Source: an uncultured Cohaesibacter sp.
Lineage (GTDB): Bacteria; Pseudomonadota; Alphaproteobacteria; Rhizobiales; Cohaesibacteraceae
Assembly: GCF_963664735.1 (NCBI RefSeq)
Contig: NZ_OY761553.1
Coordinates: 759,303 to 823,302 of the forward strand
Length of the DNA: 64,000 bases
Direction of reading: 5' to 3'
The number at the start of each line of letters is the position of its first letter. Position 1 is the first letter of the stretch. A program made the position numbers and the translations under genes. Shown here piece after piece: positions 9,403-18,940 of the stretch. The notes beneath the pieces were generated by a model. The model saw nothing but the letters and a program-made list of their open reading frames with translations. It did not search any database and was not told the DNA's origin.

Positions 9403-9541
9403 AGTTCGTTTATTTGCGTTTTTCGGCGAGAAACCTGCACAAACAGCACAATAGCCCCTCCTAGGGGCTGTTTTGACAAGCTCGGAATCAGCTACACTCT
9501 AGCAACTGTAATTGTGCGTCTATGATAGCAAGAGGTCCAAA

Positions 9542-11248
9542 ATGCTCCTCTCCACTCCTGAACAAATCGAGTTTTATTCTTCATCAGGTCTTTGGGGAGA
9601 AGATCGGCTGGATCTGGTTTTCGCCCGCAATGCAGAACAGAGGGCTGATGAGTTGGCTCTGCTTGATGATCAGGGGCTGCACGGGATAAGCGGACGCAGG
9701 CCTCAATGTCTTTCCTTCATTCGAGCCTGGCGTCGGACTGTTGCGCTTTCCGAGTTTTTGACCGGCATCGGCATGAAGAGCGATACGGTGGTTGCCCTGC
9801 TTCTGCCGCCAAGTGCGGATGCTGCCGTCTTTACGCTTGCCGCAAGTCGCATGGGTATCATTGTGGCTCCGATCGCCTTGACGAGCGGTGAATTGGAAAT
9901 TCGTGAAAAGCTGGAACAAGTCGGCGCCAAAGCGATCGTTTGCTGTTCGCATTACGAAGATGAACCCGTTGCGGAACGCGTTCGCAATGTGGCAGCAGAC
10001 ATGTTTTCTATTCGCTTTGTCTTTTGCATCGGAGAAAACGCACCTGAAGGCCTTATCGATCTGGGTGAAATTCTGGATGAAGAAGACAAGGTTGATGAAG
10101 AGACCCTGTTTCAGCATTCCTTTCAAGCCGGTGCCAATAATGTGCTGGGCATTCATTGGAGTTCGGCCGGCAGTGATATGGCTCGTCCAATCGGTCGAAG
10201 CCATAACCAGTTTATTTCCATGGCGCGATATATCCATGAGCAAACTGATTTGGCTGAAGGCAGCTGTGTTTTTGTTACCCATCACATGTCGGGGCTTATA
10301 GGCTTTGTTGCCGGGCTCGTCGGAGGGCTGTTTTTCGGCGCTCGCGTTCAGTTTCACAATTTCAAGACTGTCCATGGCTATATCGAGGCTCTGTCTGAAT
10401 TCGGTGGTCAGCACATTGTGATTCCTGGCGGATTCTGGGAAGAGGTCCATGCGCAGTTGCCGATGAATGTGAGGGAGCAGCTTGTCAGCGTTACCCTCGT
10501 CTGGAATCGCAAACATGTCGAACAGAGTGTTTTTAGCGAGAATGAGAGCGCTGCTCGGCTGATTGATTTGACCAACTTCAAGGATCTTGTGCTGTTTTCG
10601 CAGATTAGGCGCCATCCGAGCGAAGTTGGCTCGGTGCCATTAGGCAGTATCAATTCCATTCATGATCCTGAATTGGTCTGGATGGAGACTTCCCTGTTCG
10701 GTATCGAAGAATCCAGAGCTCAATCGGAGAATATGATCGTTGGCGGCGAGCTTTGTCTCAAAGGGGCTATGCTTCCTCTTTGTGCCTTTCCTCAGGCCGG
10801 TGCTATTGATGGGGCTCCGCTGAAAGCAACCGAGGACGGTTTTGTGCATACGGAGATCGGATGTCATCTGGTGACTGAGGAACATGGTGACCAACGGGCT
10901 TTGTTCCGTCCATTGGGCGACTTGGGAGATGTGTTGAATGTCGGCGGTTTTGCCGAGCGCGGAGTGGACCTTGATGCGCTCTACAAAGAATGCATCGTGG
11001 TGTCCGATGCCGCCGCATTTCTCGTTCCTTCCGAGAGCGGTGGTCCGGCTCATCTGATGGCTGCCCTTGTGGTTGAAGACAAGGAGCTGGCCCGCGAAGA
11101 GTTTTATGCTTTCCTTAAGGCTAAGCGCGTTTCCAGTATGAAATGGCCTCGTGATATTATATTGGTTGAAGCTATACCGCGCCATACCAATGGAAAGGTG
11201 ATGCGGGATAGACTGATAGAAGCCAGCCAGGTCGCTGACGTCGCTTAA
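9542..11248 (+). CDS. AMP-binding (acyl-CoA synthetase-like) protein with degenerate phosphate loop
   Basis: This 568-residue protein has the ANL (adenylate-forming) fold: an N-terminal domain with the A2-like segment GIGMKSDTVVALLLPPS, and a C-terminal domain ending IPRHTNGKVMRDRL, which contains the lysine used for adenylation. The phosphate-binding loop, normally T-S-G-T-T-G-x-P-K, reads HWSSAGSDMARPIGRSH, so the glycine-rich core and the lysine are altered; the Y-G-x-T-E motif is not obvious. It could be a weak or inactive synthetase or an acyl-binding paralogue. ATG 9542 follows AAGAGGTCC. Substrate is unknown. A 139-base gap separates it from the upstream binding-protein gene. Confidence 0.75.
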   Translation: MLLSTPEQIEFYSSSGLWGEDRLDLVFARNAEQRADELALLDDQGLHGISGRRPQCLSFIRAWRRTVALSEFLTGIGMKSDTVVALLLPPSADAAVFTLAASRMGIIVAPIALTSGELEIREKLEQVGAKAIVCCSHYEDEPVAERVRNVAADMFSIRFVFCIGENAPEGLIDLGEILDEEDKVDEETLFQHSFQAGANNVLGIHWSSAGSDMARPIGRSHNQFISMARYIHEQTDLAEGSCVFVTHHMSGLIGFVAGLVGGLFFGARVQFHNFKTVHGYIEALSEFGGQHIVIPGGFWEEVHAQLPMNVREQLVSVTLVWNRKHVEQSVFSENESAARLIDLTNFKDLVLFSQIRRHPSEVGSVPLGSINSIHDPELVWMETSLFGIEESRAQSENMIVGGELCLKGAMLPLCAFPQAGAIDGAPLKATEDGFVHTEIGCHLVTEEHGDQRALFRPLGDLGDVLNVGGFAERGVDLDALYKECIVVSDAAAFLVPSESGGPAHLMAALVVEDKELAREEFYAFLKAKRVSSMKWPRDIILVEAIPRHTNGKVMRDRLIEASQVADVA

Positions 11249-11320
11249 GCATCTGCCCGATAGTTCGCTGTTATATAAGCGAAATTTCTATTCTTTACTG
11301 TAAAGGCGTAAGTTAGCCGA

Positions 11321-12670
11321 ATGGCCAAGCATGCATTAATCTTCACTTCAACTGACCTTGGCCTGGATACTCCTCTTTGGGCTGATGTGCTAACGCAAGC
11401 CAATTTTGCTGTTTGGTCTTATTATCTTCAATCCGAAGAAGAGATGGATCCGGTTTCTCAGGCGGCAGGCATCGTTCTGGTCGATCTTTTCAATGTGAAG
11501 AGCGAAGACGTTGCTGCTCTGGTTACTCGGGCTGATGAATTGCGACGCAAGTTCGGATTTGCGGATGCAAGAGTTCCAATGGTGGCAATTGCCGATTCAA
11601 CCATTGTGCTTACCGAAGAGCTGATGAAGCCCTTTTCTGACGTATTGAAGCCACCTTTGACGCAAGACCTTATTGCTAATCGTCTCACATCTTTGATGCG
11701 TCTGGCAACCATGCGCCGGGAAGCCGAGCGGCGATCGCTAACCTTCAAGCGGTTCGGTGTCGGTTTGCCAGTTGTTCCGCCGCCGCGGGATCTGGATAAG
11801 CAAAGCCTTCTCTATATCGGTGCGGGCGGCGCATTCCTGCCCATTCAAACTGCTTTGCCGGAAACCGTTGAAACCATCGCGGCTCTAACTCCATCCATGG
11901 CGATGCATTATCTTGAAATAAAGCACTTCGACGCCTTGGTGGTTGAGCTTAGTGATTATAACGAGCATTTGATCGAATTCATTTCTGATTTGCGGCGGAA
12001 TCCCAATTACTTCTCATTTCCGATCATTCTGGTTTGTCACAAGAAGGCGGTGCAGGACGGCTTGGCGGGTCTTGCAGCCGGTGCTAACGATATTGTGTCA
12101 TTCCCGTTTTCTGAACGCTTCTTTGAAAATCGGTTTGATATTCTCGTTCGCGAAGAACGCTACCGGCAGCAGCTGCGCAAAATCTTTACCGAAGCGCGCC
12201 TTTTGATGCCGACAGATGCCGTTACGCGCCTTTATTCGGAAGAGTTTCTCAAATCACATCTTGAAGTCTTGCGAGAGGAAGACGCCGGGGCTTCGGTCAC
12301 ATTTGTCGGTTTTGATATTTCGTTTGATAACGCGGATGAAAAACGTGGTGGAGATCGGCTCTCTCCAGCTCTATTGGCAAAGGTTGGACGGCTGATTTCA
12401 TCGTTGATGCGTGCCGAAGATCTGCTTGCCCGGCTCGATAATGGCTTTATGGTCGGTTTCTTTCCCGATACGGATCTTTTTGAGGCGCGTATGGCGTTGC
12501 AGCGCATTCGAGCCATCGTGCAGTTAAGCCCGTTTGTCGAACCGAACTCTACAAAGGCAGCTAATGTGACGCTGGATTTTTCTCTTCATTATTGCGACAC
12601 GCGCAGTCCTGATTTCGATGTTGATCAAATCATCAAGGATCTGTTTGAAAATCCGGTTGTCCGGTTCTAG
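11321..12670 (+). CDS. PleD-like response regulator with pseudo-receivers and degenerate GGDEF domain
   Basis: The 449-residue protein has two receiver-like alpha/beta modules (about 1-125 and 160-280), the second containing FDALVVELSDYNEHLIEFIS and ILVCHKKAVQDGLAGLAAGAND, which resemble receiver strands 3 to 5. A C-terminal module (about 295-449) aligns with GGDEF domains: GGDRLSPALLAKVGRLISSL matches the G-D-x-x-L helix, but the catalytic (G)GDEF turn is replaced by ARLDNGFMVGF. Diguanylate cyclase activity is therefore unlikely; it may bind GTP or c-di-GMP or act as a scaffold. The first receiver lacks an obvious phosphorylatable aspartate context. ATG 11321 has a weak leader, AAAGGCG about 13 bases upstream. 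Confidence 0.7.
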   Translation: MAKHALIFTSTDLGLDTPLWADVLTQANFAVWSYYLQSEEEMDPVSQAAGIVLVDLFNVKSEDVAALVTRADELRRKFGFADARVPMVAIADSTIVLTEELMKPFSDVLKPPLTQDLIANRLTSLMRLATMRREAERRSLTFKRFGVGLPVVPPPRDLDKQSLLYIGAGGAFLPIQTALPETVETIAALTPSMAMHYLEIKHFDALVVELSDYNEHLIEFISDLRRNPNYFSFPIILVCHKKAVQDGLAGLAAGANDIVSFPFSERFFENRFDILVREERYRQQLRKIFTEARLLMPTDAVTRLYSEEFLKSHLEVLREEDAGASVTFVGFDISFDNADEKRGGDRLSPALLAKVGRLISSLMRAEDLLARLDNGFMVGFFPDTDLFEARMALQRIRAIVQLSPFVEPNSTKAANVTLDFSLHYCDTRSPDFDVDQIIKDLFENPVVRF

Positions 12671-12684
12671 TTCATCTCACGCTG

Positions 12685-12717
12685 ATAAAGACAAACGAGC
12701 CCGTGCTCTTGCGGGCT
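12685..12717 (-). terminator. Rho-independent terminator of mfd
   Basis: Stem AGCCCG/CGGGCT (12698-12703 with 12712-12717) followed on the minus strand by a T-rich stretch, GTTTGTCTTT. It lies seven bases past the mfd stop. On the plus strand it has no T-run, so it fits mfd better than the convergent upstream gene. Confidence 0.7.
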
Positions 12718-12723
12718 GGCGGC

Positions 12724-15700
12724 TCATCCTGCCGCAATGGCCAGCTTGGCGAGCTGTGTCATAATGACCGCTGTGCCCTTCAGACGATCTCGTGCCGACT
12801 TCCAGTCACGAGCAAGGAAGATCTTCTGATCCGGACGAAGTTTGGCCATTGAGCCCTGCTCGGAGAGATATTGCACGAGACCCGCCGGATTTGCGAATTC
12901 ATTGTTGCGGAAAGCAAATACTGCGCCTTTCGGTCCGGCATCAATTTTCTCAACGTTGGCCTTGCGGCACAGTCCTTTTATATAGACGATCTTGAGCAGA
13001 TGTTTGACTTCTTCTGGCTGCGGACCAAAGCGGTCGGTGAGTTCAGAGCCGAATTCATCGATTTCGTCGGCTTCGACAAGATCGGCAAGGCGACGATAGA
13101 GATTGAGCCGCAACTGAAGATCATGGACATAGTGATCCGGGATGAGCACCGGTGTTCCAATGGAGATTTGCGGCGACCATTTGTCTTCCATGATCGTGAG
13201 ATCACCAGAGCGCAGGGAGGCGACCGCTTCTTCCAGCATCTGCTGATAGAGCTCGTAACCGACTTCCTTGACATGGCCGGATTGTTCCTCACCTAGCAGG
13301 TTGCCCGCGCCGCGGATGTCCAGGTCATGGCTGGCGAGCTGGAAGCCGGCACCGAGCGTGTCAAGGCTCTGTAGCACCTTGAGGCGGCGTTCTGCTGTTG
13401 GCGTAAGGGTCTTCTTGGCTGGAACCGTGAAGAGCGCATAGGCCCGGGTTTTGGAGCGCCCTACCCGTCCGCGAAGCTGATAAAGCTGGCTAAGGCCGAA
13501 CATGTCGGCGCGATGCACGATCAGCGTGTTGGCCGTCGGCACGTCAATGCCCGATTCCACGATGGTGGTGGAGAGCAGCACATCGAACTTGCCGTCATAG
13601 AAGGCGGTCATGATGTCATCGAGCTGTCCGGCTGGCATCTGGCCATGGGCGATGGCCACCTTGACCTCTGGCACCTGCTCTTCAAGGAAACGCTGAACCT
13701 CTGCAATATCTGAAACGCGCGGGCAAACATAGAAGCTCTGGCCGCCGCGATAGCGTTCACGCAGCAGGGCCTCGCGGATGGTCAGCTTATCGAATGGCGA
13801 AATGAAGGTGCGCACTGCCAACCGGTCTACGGGCGGCGTGGCGATCAGTGACAGCTCGCGAACGCCGGTCAGGGCCAGTTGCAAGGTGCGCGGAATTGGT
13901 GTCGCAGACAGTGTCAGTACATGGACATCGGCTCGCAGCTCCTTGAGGCGTTCCTTGTGTTTGACGCCGAAATGTTGTTCTTCGTCGATAATTAGAAGGC
14001 CAAGGTCACGGAAATCAACGCTCTTGCCAAGCAGGGCGTGAGTGCCGACGACGATATCGACGGACCCTTCCTTGATGCCTTTCTTGGTTTCATTGAGCTT
14101 CTTGGTGGAAACCAGCCGGGAAGCCTGTTCGATGACCAGAGGGAAGCCAACAAAGCGATCGACGAAATTCTTGTAATGCTGACGCGCAAGCAGTGTGGTT
14201 GGCACCACAACAGCGACTTGTTTGCCATTCATGGCGGCGATGAAGGCGGCGCGTAGGGCAACTTCGGTTTTGCCAAACCCCACGTCGCCACAGATGAGAC
14301 GATCCATCGGGCGACCCGAGCCCATGTCATCGAATACCTGCTCAATGGCGTTGAACTGGTCTTCGGTTTCATCAAACGGAAAGCGGGCGACAAATTCGTC
14401 GTAAAGTCCCTCAGGTGGCGTGATGCGTTCGGCATTGCGCAATTCGCGTTCGGCGGCCACCTTGATTAGCTGATCCGCCATCATGCGGATCCGCTCTTTC
14501 ATTTTCGACTTGCGGGCCTGCCATGCGACCCCGCCCAGCTTGTCGAGCTGGGCTTCGGTGTCTTCCGAGCCATAGCGGGAGAGCAGTTCGATATTTTCAA
14601 CCGGCAGGAACAGCTTGTCGCCGCCTGCGTAATGGATCTCTAGGCAGTCGTGCGGAGCGCCCGCAGCATCGACCGTTTGAAGGCCCATGAAGCGTCCAAT
14701 ACCATGTTCGATATGAACCACGATATCGCCTTCGGTCAGGCTGGCGGCTTCGGTCAGAACGTCGGAACTTTTCTTGCGGCGGCGTTTGGAGCGGACCAGA
14801 CGGTCGCCCAGAATGTCCTGTTCGCCGATGACGACATCCTTGTCGGTTTCAAAACCGCTTTCCAGCTCAAGAACCGTCAGCCCGACCTGATTGGGCTTGA
14901 TGACTTGCCGCGCCTGCCATGTCTCATACGGCACAAGGCCTGTCATTTCGTGGTCGGTCAGCACCTGATGCATCCGCTCGGCAGACCCCGGCGTCCAGCA
15001 GGCGATGGTTACGCGCTTTTTGTTTTGCTTGACGGTCTTGATATGCTCGATAACCGCGTCAAAGACATTGACATTTTCCGCGCTGCGCTCTGCTGCAAAG
15101 GTTCGGCCCTGTTTGCCGCCAAGATTGACGATGGTTTCAACGCCAGTTTCTGGCACATCAAAGGGCGAAAGCCTAACCCGCTTCTGGCTACCCAGAATGC
15201 CGGCCCAGCCTTCCTTATCGAGATAGAGAAGATGAGGCTCAACGGGTTTGTATGGCACGCCCTGATCCAGTCCGCTGTCCAGCGTTTCGCGCCGGGCGGC
15301 ATAGTGATCGAGAATGAGCTCCAGCCTTTCTGAAATGGCGTCGTCGCTCAGCGGATCTAGGATTACCGGTGCGTCTTCTGTGAAATCGAACAGGGTTTCC
15401 AGATCTTCGTTGAAATATGGCAGCCAATGCTCAATGCCCTGATAACGATGGCCATTTGAAACCGCTTGATAAAGCAGATCATCACGGGTGGTCGCTCCGA
15501 AGTTTGATGTGTAACGGCGGCGGAAATTGGAAATCGCGTCCTGATTCAGCACCACTTCGGATGCAGAAACAAGGTCAATGCCTTTAAGCTGACCTACCGT
15601 TCTTTGCGTATTCTGATCGAATTTGCGGATACTCTCTAGCGTGTCGCCAAAAAAGTCCAGTCGGACAGGTTCCTCAGCTCCGGGCACGAACAAATCGACA

Positions 15701-16227
15701 ATGCCGCCTCGGACCGCATATTCTCCATGCTCCCGAACGGTTGGCGTGCGCAGGAAGCCATTGGTTTCGAGCCACTCGATCAGCTCGTCCATATCCACCG
15801 TGTTGCCGGGTTTGGCCGACCAGCTCTGTTTTTTGACGGAGTTTTGACTTGGCACGCGTTGCAAAATTGCGTTGACTGAAGTCAGCAGAATGATGGGTTC
15901 TGAGAAGCTGCCATAGGCAAGACGGGAAAGCGCGGTCATACGCCGGGCAGAAATCTCCGCATTGGGAGAGACCCGATCATATGGCACACAATCCCATGCA
16001 GGAAAAGACAGGCAGGAGAGCTTCGGGGCAAAAAATCTAAGTGCCTGCTCCATCGCTGCCATGCGTCGGTCATCTCTGGCGACATAAACCGCAGAGACAA
16101 ATTTATCCTTCGAGGCTTTGAGATGGGCTTGTGCCACTTCGCTTACAGCCAATCCCTCCAATCCGTCAGGTACATGGCTGACATGGAGCATCATGGTTTT
16201 TTCGAGAGATTGGGCGATTGTCGTCAT
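12724..16227 (-). CDS. mfd: transcription-repair coupling factor
   Basis: Mfd (about 1167 residues, normal length) is the translocase that pushes stalled RNA polymerase off damaged DNA and recruits UvrA. Domains in order: UvrB-like N-terminal part (about 1-340), RNA-polymerase-interaction domain around EGDIVVHIEHGIGRFMGLQ (about 500-575), a superfamily 2 helicase with Walker A GDVGFGKTE (about 647-655) and Walker B DEEQHFGV (about 748), the motif QLRGRVGRS, and the C-terminal regulatory domain. The frame can be extended to a TTG at 16239, but the ATG at 16227 is preferred; neither has a clear ribosome site. uvrA is also in this window, though distant. sdhE lies upstream on the same strand. 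Confidence 0.95.
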   Translation of the reverse strand: MTTIAQSLEKTMMLHVSHVPDGLEGLAVSEVAQAHLKASKDKFVSAVYVARDDRRMAAMEQALRFFAPKLSCLSFPAWDCVPYDRVSPNAEISARRMTALSRLAYGSFSEPIILLTSVNAILQRVPSQNSVKKQSWSAKPGNTVDMDELIEWLETNGFLRTPTVREHGEYAVRGGIVDLFVPGAEEPVRLDFFGDTLESIRKFDQNTQRTVGQLKGIDLVSASEVVLNQDAISNFRRRYTSNFGATTRDDLLYQAVSNGHRYQGIEHWLPYFNEDLETLFDFTEDAPVILDPLSDDAISERLELILDHYAARRETLDSGLDQGVPYKPVEPHLLYLDKEGWAGILGSQKRVRLSPFDVPETGVETIVNLGGKQGRTFAAERSAENVNVFDAVIEHIKTVKQNKKRVTIACWTPGSAERMHQVLTDHEMTGLVPYETWQARQVIKPNQVGLTVLELESGFETDKDVVIGEQDILGDRLVRSKRRRKKSSDVLTEAASLTEGDIVVHIEHGIGRFMGLQTVDAAGAPHDCLEIHYAGGDKLFLPVENIELLSRYGSEDTEAQLDKLGGVAWQARKSKMKERIRMMADQLIKVAAERELRNAERITPPEGLYDEFVARFPFDETEDQFNAIEQVFDDMGSGRPMDRLICGDVGFGKTEVALRAAFIAAMNGKQVAVVVPTTLLARQHYKNFVDRFVGFPLVIEQASRLVSTKKLNETKKGIKEGSVDIVVGTHALLGKSVDFRDLGLLIIDEEQHFGVKHKERLKELRADVHVLTLSATPIPRTLQLALTGVRELSLIATPPVDRLAVRTFISPFDKLTIREALLRERYRGGQSFYVCPRVSDIAEVQRFLEEQVPEVKVAIAHGQMPAGQLDDIMTAFYDGKFDVLLSTTIVESGIDVPTANTLIVHRADMFGLSQLYQLRGRVGRSKTRAYALFTVPAKKTLTPTAERRLKVLQSLDTLGAGFQLASHDLDIRGAGNLLGEEQSGHVKEVGYELYQQMLEEAVASLRSGDLTIMEDKWSPQISIGTPVLIPDHYVHDLQLRLNLYRRLADLVEADEIDEFGSELTDRFGPQPEEVKHLLKIVYIKGLCRKANVEKIDAGPKGAVFAFRNNEFANPAGLVQYLSEQGSMAKLRPDQKIFLARDWKSARDRLKGTAVIMTQLAKLAIAAG

Positions 16228-16256
16228 GGCTACAAACAAGCAAATGTTGGAATCAG

Positions 16257-16305
16257 AAGACAGCAGTCAGTCTCTATCGACTGAATAAAGACGTGCTGCT
16301 GTCTT
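16257..16305. other. long imperfect hairpin between sdhE and mfd
   Basis: AAGACAGCAG (16257-16266) pairs with CTGCTGTCTT (16296-16305), with a shorter CAGTC/GACTG stem inside. No T-run follows on either strand, so it is not a standard terminator. It lies between two minus-strand genes and could affect transcript stability or read-through from sdhE into mfd. Confidence 0.4.
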
Positions 16306-16333
16306 GGGAACTTAAAGTAAGGACAGACGTGGT

Positions 16334-16633
16334 TCAGAGAAGGCCTGTTTCGAAATTCTTGTGATAGTTCTTGATTTTGTGGAACAACGGGCAATCGAAT
16401 GCTTCTGGCACAGGCAGTTCATTGGTAAACCACTGCATCAGGTCTCTATCGTGTTGATCCATGAGCATTTCCAACTGGTCCAATTCCTGCTCGGAGAGTT
16501 TTTCCAACTCATTGTCGACAAACCGGCCAAGCATCAGGTCCATTTCCTTGACGCCACGGTGCCAGGCACGCATCAGAATTTTTTTGTGCCGTACGTCCAA
16601 ACCTTCGCTGCTGCGGGTGCTGCCATGGGACAT
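16334..16633 (-). CDS. sdhE: succinate dehydrogenase assembly factor 2 (FAD assembly factor)
   Basis: This 99-residue soluble protein belongs to the SdhE/Sdh5 (former DUF339) family, which promotes covalent attachment of FAD to the succinate dehydrogenase flavoprotein. The hallmark RG-x-x-E/K-x-D region is present as RAWHRGVKEMDLMLGRF, followed by the acidic ELEKLSEQELDQLEMLMDQ helix and the DLMQWF motif. The start at 16633 is set by AAAGGAGC nine bases upstream; a longer frame to 16741 adds an unrelated N terminus. It is divergent from recG, as in many alphaproteobacteria, with about 170 bases between the two starts for both promoters. Confidence 0.92.
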   Translation of the reverse strand: MSHGSTRSSEGLDVRHKKILMRAWHRGVKEMDLMLGRFVDNELEKLSEQELDQLEMLMDQHDRDLMQWFTNELPVPEAFDCPLFHKIKNYHKNFETGLL

Positions 16634-16802
16634 CGTTCTTTGCTCCTTTAGGGCGTTGTCATTTGTTGCCCCTGTATAACGACTGGAATGCTTCTTGTCA
16701 GCTATAGATCGTTGGTCTATCACAAAACAAAAGGAGAACATGTATTGACCTGAGCCATTCAGTTGGTCATGTTTGGTTTAGTTTGCCCCCATTTATGGAA
16801 TC

Positions 16803-18920
16803 ATGGCTAGTGCGATGCGCCCGAACCGTCTTAATCAATATTTTGCTTCATTGACGACTCTCAAGGGCGTAGGGCCGAAAATAGGTCAGGCGTTTGCGCG
16901 TCTTTTACGGGGTGATGTTCTGCAGGAAGCGCGCAGAATCGATCTGCTGTTGCACATGCCGGTGGCTGTGATCGATAGAAGCTTGCAGACATCTTTGGCA
17001 GAAGCCCCAGACGGGATGATCGTCACGATCAAGGTGACCATTGACAAGCACTTGGCCCCACCAAGGCATAACAAGCGCGTGCCTTATCGAGTGCTTGCCC
17101 ATGATGAAACTGACGATATTACCCTCACCTATTTCCACGCAAATAGCGGCTATCTCGAAAGACAGATGCCGGTGGGCACTGTTCGTTATGTTTCTGGCAA
17201 GCTGGAGCGCTTTAACGGAGCTCTTCAGATCACCCATCCGGACCATGTGGTCGATGAAGACGATTTTGCTTCCATGCCACTTATCGAGCCGGTTTATCCG
17301 CTAACGGCTGGGCTATCCGGTAAAATGGTTCACAAAACGGTGCAGGCTTGCCTTGAGGACCTTCAGACCTTGCCGGAGTGGCAAGAAAAGGCAATGCTTG
17401 ACCGGGAGAGCTGGCCTGCTTTTGATGAAGCTCTTGAGCGGATACACAATCCTCTCGGTTTGAATGATCTCGATATCAATTCCGCCATGCGCCGAAGGCT
17501 GGCCTATGATGAATGCTTGGCCAGTCAATTGGCGTTGTCCTTGGTACGCAGCAATGTGAAAAAAGCCAAGGGATTGGCCCGACATTGGGAAGGCAAGCTG
17601 AAAGGGGCAATCGAGCAGGCTTTGCCCTTTACATTGACCGGGAGCCAGCAGCAAGCGATTGCCGAGATAGAAGCAGATCTGGCTTTGCCTGAACGCATGT
17701 TACGGTTGGTTCAAGGCGATGTTGGTAGCGGCAAAACCATGGTGGCGTTGATTGCTGCGGCTGATGTGATCGAATCCGGTTCGCAAGCGGCCATGATGGC
17801 TCCAACGGACCTTCTGGCGCGGCAGCACTATCAATCTGTCAAAAGTCTTTGTGAAACGGTCGGTATTCGGGTCGCCGTCATGACAGGCAAGGACAGCGCC
17901 GGAGTTAAGCGGCAAACGCTGCAAGCTTTGGCTCTGGGCGATATCGATTTTCTGATTGGCACACATGCTCTATTCCAACAGTCGGTCGTGTTTGCCGACC
18001 TTGGTCTGGCCATTGTCGATGAGCAGCATCGCTTTGGCGTGCAGCAACGGTTGACCCTGTCGGACAAAGGGGCCGCGACTGATCTTCTGGTGATGACGGC
18101 GACGCCTATTCCCCGCACCCTGGTGCTTACCCATTATGGTGATATGGATGTTTCCCTGCTGACGGAAAAACCCGCCGGTCGAAAACCGATCGAGACACGG
18201 ACCATGTCACTGGACAGGCTTGGCGAGTTGGTTGATCGGCTCAATACTGCGCTAGAGAACGGCGCCAAATGCTATTGGGTTTGCCCGCTGGTGGAAGAAT
18301 CCGAACTTCTTGAAGTGACGGCTGCCGAAGATCGTTTTGAAAGCCTCAAGACAGTTTTTGAGGGCAAAGTCGAGCTTATCCATGGCCGAATGTCTGCCGA
18401 TGAGAAGAAAAGTGCGATGGATCGCTTCAAGGATGGTGACGCGCAAATTCTCGTTGCGACCACGGTCATTGAGGTGGGGGTCGATGTGCCTGAAGCAACC
18501 ATCATGGTGATTGAACATGCCGAGCGGTTCGGTTTGGCACAGCTGCATCAGCTGCGTGGGCGTGTCGGGCGCGGTGACAAGGCATCGTCATGCATTTTGC
18601 TGTTTCAGGGGCCTTTGGGAAATATCGCCAAGGAAAGGCTTAATATGATGCGGGAAACCGAAGACGGTTTCCGTATCGCCGAGGCTGATTTGCAGTTGCG
18701 TGGCGAAGGGGATGTCCTCGGAACCAAGCAGTCTGGTATGCCGGGCTTTCGCGTAACCGATGCGGAGGTTCACAAGGACCTGATGGAAATGGCGCGCAAG
18801 GAAGCGCGCCTTATCATCGAGACGGATCCGGGATTGGCTGGCAAACGCGGTGAAGCCTTGCGGGATTTGCTCTATTTGTTCGGTCGAGATGAGGCTATCC
18901 GCCTGCTTAAGGCAGGTTAG
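16803..18920 (+). CDS. recG: ATP-dependent DNA helicase RecG
   Basis: RecG (705 residues, normal length) reverses stalled replication forks and processes Holliday-like junctions. The N-terminal wedge/OB-fold region (about 1-250) includes LTTLKGVGPKIGQAFARLL. The helicase core has Walker A GDVGSGKT, motif LLARQHYQS, the DEQHRFGVQQR box, the SATPIPR-equivalent MTATPIPRTL, and the C-terminal LHQLRGRVGRGDKASSC and LRGEGDVLGTKQSG segments. The ATG at 16803 is used; ATG 16815 is possible. The gene is divergent from sdhE and convergent with the DUF502 gene, whose stop is 20 bases away. Confidence 0.96.
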   Translation: MASAMRPNRLNQYFASLTTLKGVGPKIGQAFARLLRGDVLQEARRIDLLLHMPVAVIDRSLQTSLAEAPDGMIVTIKVTIDKHLAPPRHNKRVPYRVLAHDETDDITLTYFHANSGYLERQMPVGTVRYVSGKLERFNGALQITHPDHVVDEDDFASMPLIEPVYPLTAGLSGKMVHKTVQACLEDLQTLPEWQEKAMLDRESWPAFDEALERIHNPLGLNDLDINSAMRRRLAYDECLASQLALSLVRSNVKKAKGLARHWEGKLKGAIEQALPFTLTGSQQQAIAEIEADLALPERMLRLVQGDVGSGKTMVALIAAADVIESGSQAAMMAPTDLLARQHYQSVKSLCETVGIRVAVMTGKDSAGVKRQTLQALALGDIDFLIGTHALFQQSVVFADLGLAIVDEQHRFGVQQRLTLSDKGAATDLLVMTATPIPRTLVLTHYGDMDVSLLTEKPAGRKPIETRTMSLDRLGELVDRLNTALENGAKCYWVCPLVEESELLEVTAAEDRFESLKTVFEGKVELIHGRMSADEKKSAMDRFKDGDAQILVATTVIEVGVDVPEATIMVIEHAERFGLAQLHQLRGRVGRGDKASSCILLFQGPLGNIAKERLNMMRETEDGFRIAEADLQLRGEGDVLGTKQSGMPGFRVTDAEVHKDLMEMARKEARLIIETDPGLAGKRGEALRDLLYLFGRDEAIRLLKAG

Positions 18921-18940
18921 GTCATCTTGAATGATGCGGC

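Noticed and set aside
16257..16305. terminator of sdhE
   Set aside because: The stem is long but imperfect and no T-run follows on either strand, so I list it only as a hairpin.
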